A program made the translations under genes and the position numbers. From Pseudomonas azotoformans (GTDB lineage Bacteria; Pseudomonadota; Gammaproteobacteria; Pseudomonadales; Pseudomonadaceae), in contig NZ_CP014546.1 in NCBI RefSeq assembly GCF_001579805.1, positions 62,001-126,000 on the forward strand: DNA of 64,000 bases, in the 5' to 3' direction. This document shows, one piece after another, positions 59,430-64,000 of the stretch. The notes beneath the pieces were generated by a model. The model saw only the letters and a program-made list of their open reading frames with translations, was not told the origin of the DNA and did no database searches. Position 1 is the first letter of the stretch, and each line of letters begins with the position of its first letter.

Positions 59430-59804
59430 ATGTCTCTGATCAACGAATACCGTGCCACCGAAGAAGCTATCAAAGAGCTGCAAGCCCGTTTGAAGAACCT
59501 GTCCCAAGACGACAAACTGCAAACCGAGCTGGAATTCGAAGGCAAACTGCGCGCCCTGATGGGTGAGTACTCCAAATCCCTGCGTGACATCATCGCGCTG
59601 CTGGATCCAGAATCGAAAGTTAAAGCACCGCGTGGCGCTGTGAAAACTACCGGCACCAAGCGTGCTCGCAAAGTCAAACAGTACAAAAACCCACACAACG
59701 GCGAAGTGATTGAAACCAAAGGTGGCAACCACAAAACCCTGAAAGAGTGGAAAGCCAAGTGGGGCGGTGACGTGGTTGAAGGCTGGGCTACCCTGCTGGG
59801 CTAA
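59430..59804 (+). CDS. mvaT: Histone-like nucleoid-structuring protein MvaT
   Basis: The Pseudomonas counterpart of H-NS, a silencer of AT-rich and foreign DNA. 124 residues: N-terminal oligomerising coiled coil (MSLINEYRATEEAIKELQAR), a linker, and a C-terminal AT-hook-like DNA-binding domain (KQYKNPHNGEVIETKGGNHK). AAGGTAG lies upstream of the ATG. It would be expected to act on the AT-rich cargo at 1-5 kb and 13-15 kb. Confidence 0.96.
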   Translation: MSLINEYRATEEAIKELQARLKNLSQDDKLQTELEFEGKLRALMGEYSKSLRDIIALLDPESKVKAPRGAVKTTGTKRARKVKQYKNPHNGEVIETKGGNHKTLKEWKAKWGGDVVEGWATLLG

Positions 59805-59839
59805 GCCTCGCCAGGCCTGCGCCTGATACGCGATACATT

Positions 59840-59866
59840 AAAAACGCCAGCTTGCTGGCGTTTTTT
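59840..59866 (+). terminator. Terminator between mvaT and sbcB
   Basis: Stem AAAACGCCAG/CTGGCGTTTT with a short loop and a run of six T, serving mvaT and possibly sbcB on the other strand. Confidence 0.92.
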
Positions 59867-59893
59867 ATTGCCTGTGTATTGTATGAGAGCCGA

Positions 59894-61321
59894 CTACAGA
59901 TTCACCTTATGGGCCAGCGCGTCGGCATATTCCTGCCACTGCTCAAGCACCTCCGCCTGAAAAGGCGTCGCACTAACGGCAAATTCCTGTTTAGCCTGCT
60001 TAAATGCTGCAAGGGTATTTGGCGCCCCCCACTCTGGGTCCGACAAACGTTGCTGACAGAAAAGCTGCCAGCGTTGTTGCTCCTCACTGTTCAAGGTATC
60101 GGGGAAGTTACGCGCTCGGTAGCGAAACAGTAATTCAGGTAAACGATGATCATCAAAAGGCCATTGCTGGCGAGCTAATTGCGCAGGCTCGGCCATCCGG
60201 ACTTGTTCACATAAGCGCCGATCACGATCTCCGATAAAGCCATCGTAAAGCTGTTGCTCCGGGTCTGAACTCGGCACGAAATCTTCCTCGGCATAAATGG
60301 CCGCCAATTTATCGCGCCAAAGTTCCTGTGCGTCAGTTAGCCGCAGGGCGCGCGCCTGAAAAAGATCCATGTCCAAGTGCAGACGCTCACGATCTTCTGC
60401 CCGAAGCACATTCAAGGGAGCAACCACAGGGCAGCGATTGATGTGCACCAACTTAAGCGGCACCGGCAACTCGCCCTCGGCAAGATCGTCACGACGGGTA
60501 TAGAGACGCTGACGCAAGGTATCGGCATCCAGGTCCAACAACCCTTGAGGATCGAGCCCAAGGTCGCAGACGATCAGTGCATTGCGATTGCGCGGGTGCC
60601 ACGCCAATGGCAATACCACGCCCAGGTAATGACGCTCGGCGGAAAAACGCCCGGAGATATGCACCATGGGCTGCAGCAATCGCACCTGGTCCATCACCGC
60701 CTGCTTGCTGCGCAGTTGAAACAGCCATTTATACAGCTTGGGCTGTTTCTCACGAACCAATCGGGCCAGGGCAATCGTGGCTCGCACGTCAGACAGAGCA
60801 TCGTGCGCCTGGCCATGATCGATACCGTTGGCTTCGGTCAGGCGCTCCAGCTTGAGCGTGACGCGCCCATCCTGTTGCGGCCATGCAATACCCTCCGGGC
60901 GCAGGGCGTAGGCGGTGCGGATCACGTCGATGAGATCCCAACGACTGTTACCGCCCTGCCACTCACGTGCGTAAGGGTCGAAAAAGTTGCGGTACAGGCT
61001 GTAGCGCGTCATTTCATCGTCAAAGCGCAAGGTGTTGTACCCGGCGCCACACGTACCCGGAGCCGCCAGCTCGGCATGCACCCGAGTCATGAAATCGGCC
61101 TCGGCCAGGCCTTTTTCCGCGAGGATTGCTGGGGTGATACCGGTAATGGCGCAAGCGACGGGATGGGGCAGGATATCGTCGCTGGGCTGGCAATAAAGAT
61201 TGACCGGCTCGCCGATCTCATTGAGTTCGTGGTCCGTTCGAATGCCCGCTACCTGGAGCGGGCGATCACTGCGCGGATTGATGCCGGTGGTTTCATAGTC
61301 GTACCAGAAAATGGAGGTCAC
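59894..61321 (-). CDS. sbcB: Exodeoxyribonuclease I
   Basis: 3'-5' single-strand DNA exonuclease used in recombination and mismatch repair. DEDDh motifs: FWYDYETTGINPRSD (Asp, Glu), GYNTLRFDDEMTRY (Asp) and GQAHDALSDVRATIALARL (His, Asp). 475 residues, full length with the C-terminal SH3-like and helical domains. Confidence 0.96.
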   Translation of the reverse strand: MTSIFWYDYETTGINPRSDRPLQVAGIRTDHELNEIGEPVNLYCQPSDDILPHPVACAITGITPAILAEKGLAEADFMTRVHAELAAPGTCGAGYNTLRFDDEMTRYSLYRNFFDPYAREWQGGNSRWDLIDVIRTAYALRPEGIAWPQQDGRVTLKLERLTEANGIDHGQAHDALSDVRATIALARLVREKQPKLYKWLFQLRSKQAVMDQVRLLQPMVHISGRFSAERHYLGVVLPLAWHPRNRNALIVCDLGLDPQGLLDLDADTLRQRLYTRRDDLAEGELPVPLKLVHINRCPVVAPLNVLRAEDRERLHLDMDLFQARALRLTDAQELWRDKLAAIYAEEDFVPSSDPEQQLYDGFIGDRDRRLCEQVRMAEPAQLARQQWPFDDHRLPELLFRYRARNFPDTLNSEEQQRWQLFCQQRLSDPEWGAPNTLAAFKQAKQEFAVSATPFQAEVLEQWQEYADALAHKVNL

Positions 61322-61488
61322 GGGCTATTCCTGTACTGAAGATCGACAAAGTCTAGGCGCTGGACGGCGTCCGCGACCAGCACCAAATCAACTGTACAAA
61401 CATCCAGCAAAACCTTGAATGGTTGCTTCCATCGCCGACACTGCTAGCATCCGTGTCTCCCAGCCATTCTGCACTGCCAAGGATCGCG

Positions 61489-62181
61489 ATGCCGTCAGCC
61501 CCATTGGACACCCGCTACCAGATCGAAACCCCGGAGGGCATCGACCTGCCGCTGCGCCCCGCTGGCCTGATGCCACGTGCGCTGGCCTTTGCCTTCGACC
61601 TGGGGTTGCGCGGGGTGGTGATGGGCGTTCTGCTGGTGCCATTGGCCTTGCTTGGCAATGTCGGCATCGGCCTGGGTTCGCTGCTGCTGTTCCTGATCAG
61701 TTGGTGGTACATGGTGCTGTTCGAGGTGCTCAACCAGGGTTGTTCGCCCGGCAAGCAAGTCATGGGTTTGCGGGTAGTCCACGATGACGGCACCCCGGTC
61801 GGCTGGTCCGCGTCACTGATCCGTAATCTGCTGCGGTTTGTCGACATGCTGCCCTTCGGTTACTTCCTGGGCGCGATCAGTTGCCTGCAGCATCCTCATT
61901 TCAAGCGCCTGGGCGACCTGGCCGCCGGTACACTGGTGATCTACCGGGAACAACCGCTGGTACGTCCAAAGATTCCTCAAGCTGCCGCCCTACGCCTGCC
62001 CTTCGCCCTGGAGCTGAGTGAACAACGGGCCATCCTTGGCTTCGCGGAACGCCAAGGTGAACTGTCCACCGAACGCGTTCACGAGTTGGCCTCAATTCTC
62101 GCCACCCCGTTGCAGGTATCCACGGCCCGCGCCGTGGAACAACTCAACGGCGTGGCCCGTGGCCTGTTGGGGCCAACATGA
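61489..62181 (+). CDS. RDD family membrane protein
   Basis: A 230-residue membrane protein with the RDD pattern, LRPAGLMPRALAFAFDLGLR (Arg, Asp) followed by four or so hydrophobic segments and GDLAAGTLVIYRE. It opens an operon with SpoIIM- and DUF4129-like genes. AAGGA precedes the ATG at 61489. Some RDD proteins exchange sodium for protons; role here unknown. Confidence 0.9.
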   Translation: MPSAPLDTRYQIETPEGIDLPLRPAGLMPRALAFAFDLGLRGVVMGVLLVPLALLGNVGIGLGSLLLFLISWWYMVLFEVLNQGCSPGKQVMGLRVVHDDGTPVGWSASLIRNLLRFVDMLPFGYFLGAISCLQHPHFKRLGDLAAGTLVIYREQPLVRPKIPQAAALRLPFALELSEQRAILGFAERQGELSTERVHELASILATPLQVSTARAVEQLNGVARGLLGPT

Positions 62182-63158
62182 AGCAGAGTCTTTTCGAAAG
62201 CCGTCACCAGCCTCAATGGCAGGCGTTTGCCCAACACCTGCAACAGTTGGAACAAGGCAAGGTTAAAACCAGTGACATGGCCGATTTCCCCCATCAGTAC
62301 CGACGCTTGTGCCAGCACCTGGCCCTGGCCCAGGAACGCGGCTATAGCAGCTATTTAGTAGACCCCTTGCAACAACTGGCCTTGCGCGGCCATCAACAAC
62401 TCTACCGCCATCGCAGCCAATTGACGGCAAATGTGCTGAGTTTCGTACTTGCCGATTTTCCTCGGTTGGTGCGGGAACAGTGGCGTTTCGTGCTGGTAGC
62501 CAGCCTGCTGTTCTTTGGCAGCCTGGTGGGTATCGCGTTGCTGGTCTACCTGTTTCCCGACCTGATCTACAGCATCGTCAGTCCCCAGCAGGTTGCCGAG
62601 ATGCAGGGCATGTATGACCCTGATGCCAGCCGCCTGGGCCGCACCGCTGAGCGTGCCTCGAGCGAAGACTGGATGATGTTCGGCTACTACGTGATGCACA
62701 ACATCGGTATCGCGTTCCAGACCTTTGCTGCCGGATTACTGTTCGGGCTGGGCAGCGTGTTCTTCCTGATTTTCAACGGCCTGGTCATCGGTGCGGTCTC
62801 CGGGCATCTGACCGAAATCGGCTACGGGCAGACCTTCTGGTCATTCGTGATCGGGCATGGGGCCTTCGAGCTGACGGCCATCGCCCTCGCCGGTGCCGCG
62901 GGTTTGCAACTGGGCTGGGCGCTGATCGCTCCCGGGCAGTTGACCCGCGGCGAATCACTGCGGCTGGCGGCGCGCAAGAGCGTGCAAATGTTATGCGGCG
63001 TCATGCTCTTCCTGTTGATCGCAGCCTTCATTGAGGCGTACTGGTCATCCACCACCCTGATAGCGCCCTGGGTCAAGTACCTGGTTGGCGCGGCGCTGTG
63101 GCTGCTGGTAGTCGCTTACTTGAGCCTTGCCGGAAGGACTCGCCATGCGCCTCAGTGA
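62178..63158 (+). CDS. Stage II sporulation protein M-like (SpoIIM/DUF95) membrane protein
   Basis: A 326-residue protein with a soluble N-terminal third and five or so membrane segments (VLVASLLFFGSLVGIALLVY, GIAFQTFAAGLLFGLGSVFF and others). It contains the SpoIIM/DUF95 core GHGAFELTAIALAGAAGLQL. Despite the name the host does not sporulate; the family co-occurs with RDD, DUF4129 and MoxR genes. Start overlaps the RDD stop by 4 nt. Confidence 0.9.
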   Translation: MKQSLFESRHQPQWQAFAQHLQQLEQGKVKTSDMADFPHQYRRLCQHLALAQERGYSSYLVDPLQQLALRGHQQLYRHRSQLTANVLSFVLADFPRLVREQWRFVLVASLLFFGSLVGIALLVYLFPDLIYSIVSPQQVAEMQGMYDPDASRLGRTAERASSEDWMMFGYYVMHNIGIAFQTFAAGLLFGLGSVFFLIFNGLVIGAVSGHLTEIGYGQTFWSFVIGHGAFELTAIALAGAAGLQLGWALIAPGQLTRGESLRLAARKSVQMLCGVMLFLLIAAFIEAYWSSTTLIAPWVKYLVGAALWLLVVAYLSLAGRTRHAPQ

Positions 63159-64000
63159 TGCCAGCGTGGCAATCCGCCCACGTACTGCCTGGGAGGCGAT
63201 GGATCTTGGCGTATTGATGGCCCGTGAGCATCGCCTGCTGTTGATGGGCAGTTGGGCGTTGGTGACGCTGCCAGTGTTCGCCGTGCTCACGGCACTGCTG
63301 TGGAAGTACCCGTCCACCGCAATGTTCCTGTTCTGGTGGCTCAAGCCGGCCTTTGATCGCCTCCCCCTGTATATCTTGTCCAAGGCCCTGTTTGGCGAAA
63401 CACCCAGCATCAAGCAGGCCGTTCGTCAGTGGCCGCGCCTGCTCAAGGGTCAACTGTTGGCCAGCCTGACCTGGCGCCGGTTCAGTCTGAGCCGCAGCTT
63501 TGCGATGCCGGTCAGCCAGCTCGAAGGCCTGGATGGGCCCGCACGCCAAAAACGACTGGGTGTACTGCAGCAACGTAATGCCGGGGCCGCACGCTGGTTG
63601 ACCACCATTGGGGTGCACCTGGAGATCGGCTTGTGGTTCGGTTGCATGGCGCTCTTCTACCTATTCATTCCCCAAAACGTCGAGATGGATTGGGATTGGC
63701 AGCGCCTGGTACTGGCGACAAGCTCGGAAGGGTTATGGCTGGAACATTTGGGCAACGCCTTCTACGCCTTGATCCTGGTGTTTTGGGAACCCATCTATGT
63801 AGCCTGCGGTTTCAGCCTCTACCTCAACCGCCGCACCGTATTGGAGGCCTGGGATCTGGAGTTGGTCTTCCGCCGCCTCCGTCAACGTCTGAGCAATGTG
63901 GCGCCGCTGCTGTTGCTGATGATCGGGCTGACGCTGCTGCCATTCAGCGCGCCCGTCATGGCAGAAGCGTCCAGCCCCTCAAAACCACTGAGCACTCAGA
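63145..64000 (+). CDS. DUF4129-operon membrane protein, cut by the window edge
   Basis: Begins at ATG 63145 with GGAAGG upstream, overlapping the end of the SpoIIM-like gene. The first 285 codons are open: RLSDASVAIRPRTAWEAMDL, then membrane segments (LLLMGSWALVTLPVFAVLTA, FYALILVFWEPIYVACGFSL, LLLLMIGLTLLPFSAPVMA). It is the third gene of the RDD-SpoIIM operon; in Pseudomonas this position holds a DUF4129-type protein, which the visible part neither proves nor excludes. Confidence 0.85.
   Translation, partial: MRLSDASVAIRPRTAWEAMDLGVLMAREHRLLLMGSWALVTLPVFAVLTALLWKYPSTAMFLFWWLKPAFDRLPLYILSKALFGETPSIKQAVRQWPRLLKGQLLASLTWRRFSLSRSFAMPVSQLEGLDGPARQKRLGVLQQRNAGAARWLTTIGVHLEIGLWFGCMALFYLFIPQNVEMDWDWQRLVLATSSEGLWLEHLGNAFYALILVFWEPIYVACGFSLYLNRRTVLEAWDLELVFRRLRQRLSNVAPLLLLMIGLTLLPFSAPVMAEASSPSKPLSTQ

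Overview
The window is chromosomal DNA of a Pseudomonas, most likely of the P. fluorescens group. The order tolQRAB-pal-cpoB-queE-queC-tRNA-Lys next to ruvCAB, a pmpR/yebC homologue, aspS, a Dps-like gene, a cold-shock gene, slyX and an OprD porin is the Pseudomonas arrangement. MvaT replaces H-NS, and a REP/REPIN element of the fluorescens-group type lies between ruvC and yebC. The last third (secA, argJ, purU, mvaT, sbcB, RDD/SpoIIM operon) is also ordinary chromosomal backbone.

Positions 1 to about 25,540 are the right part of an integrative and conjugative element (ICE) of the PFGI-1/PAGI/ICEclc superfamily (G-type mating-pair apparatus, MobH relaxase). It ends at the 3' end of a tRNA-Lys(TTT) gene beside queC, the well-known Pseudomonas island hotspot. 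The left end of the element and its coupling protein lie outside the window. Backbone genes run rightwards: RAQPRD, TIGR03758, 03745, 03750, 03746, 03749, 03752, 03751 and the VirB4-like ATPase TIGR03744 (5.6-13.2 kb); TIGR03757, 03756, 03755, a small membrane protein and TraG-N (15.6-20.3 kb); then DUF3742 (opposite strand), MobH and a tyrosine recombinase (to 25.2 kb). TIGR numbers are recalled from family knowledge, not searched.

Three cargo blocks interrupt this backbone. (1) At 1-5.2 kb, leftward and AT-rich, a tightly packed operon encodes a DUF3696-type AAA ATPase, a TOPRIM/DUF4435-like protein, a DUF262 (GmrSD/DndB-like) protein and a C5-cytosine DNA methyltransferase, with the start of a possible fifth gene at the window edge. 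This is the best candidate for a poorly described anti-phage/restriction system. (2) At 13.5-15.2 kb, an exported HAF-like repeat protein with a regular C-x14-C pattern is followed by a small exported protein, inside the transfer operon. (3) At 20.8-21.4 kb there is a ParDE toxin-antitoxin pair.

In the chromosomal part two conserved genes are broken by single-base changes in C/G runs: ruvB (one base missing) and a PAS/HAMP sensor histidine kinase (one base extra). Two such lesions in otherwise intact genes point to sequencing error first, real mutation second. Other points of note are a cold-shock domain joined to four membrane segments, an 870-nt OprD leader with three copies of an 11-bp motif, and a 56-codon gene tucked against the end of a chemoreceptor gene.
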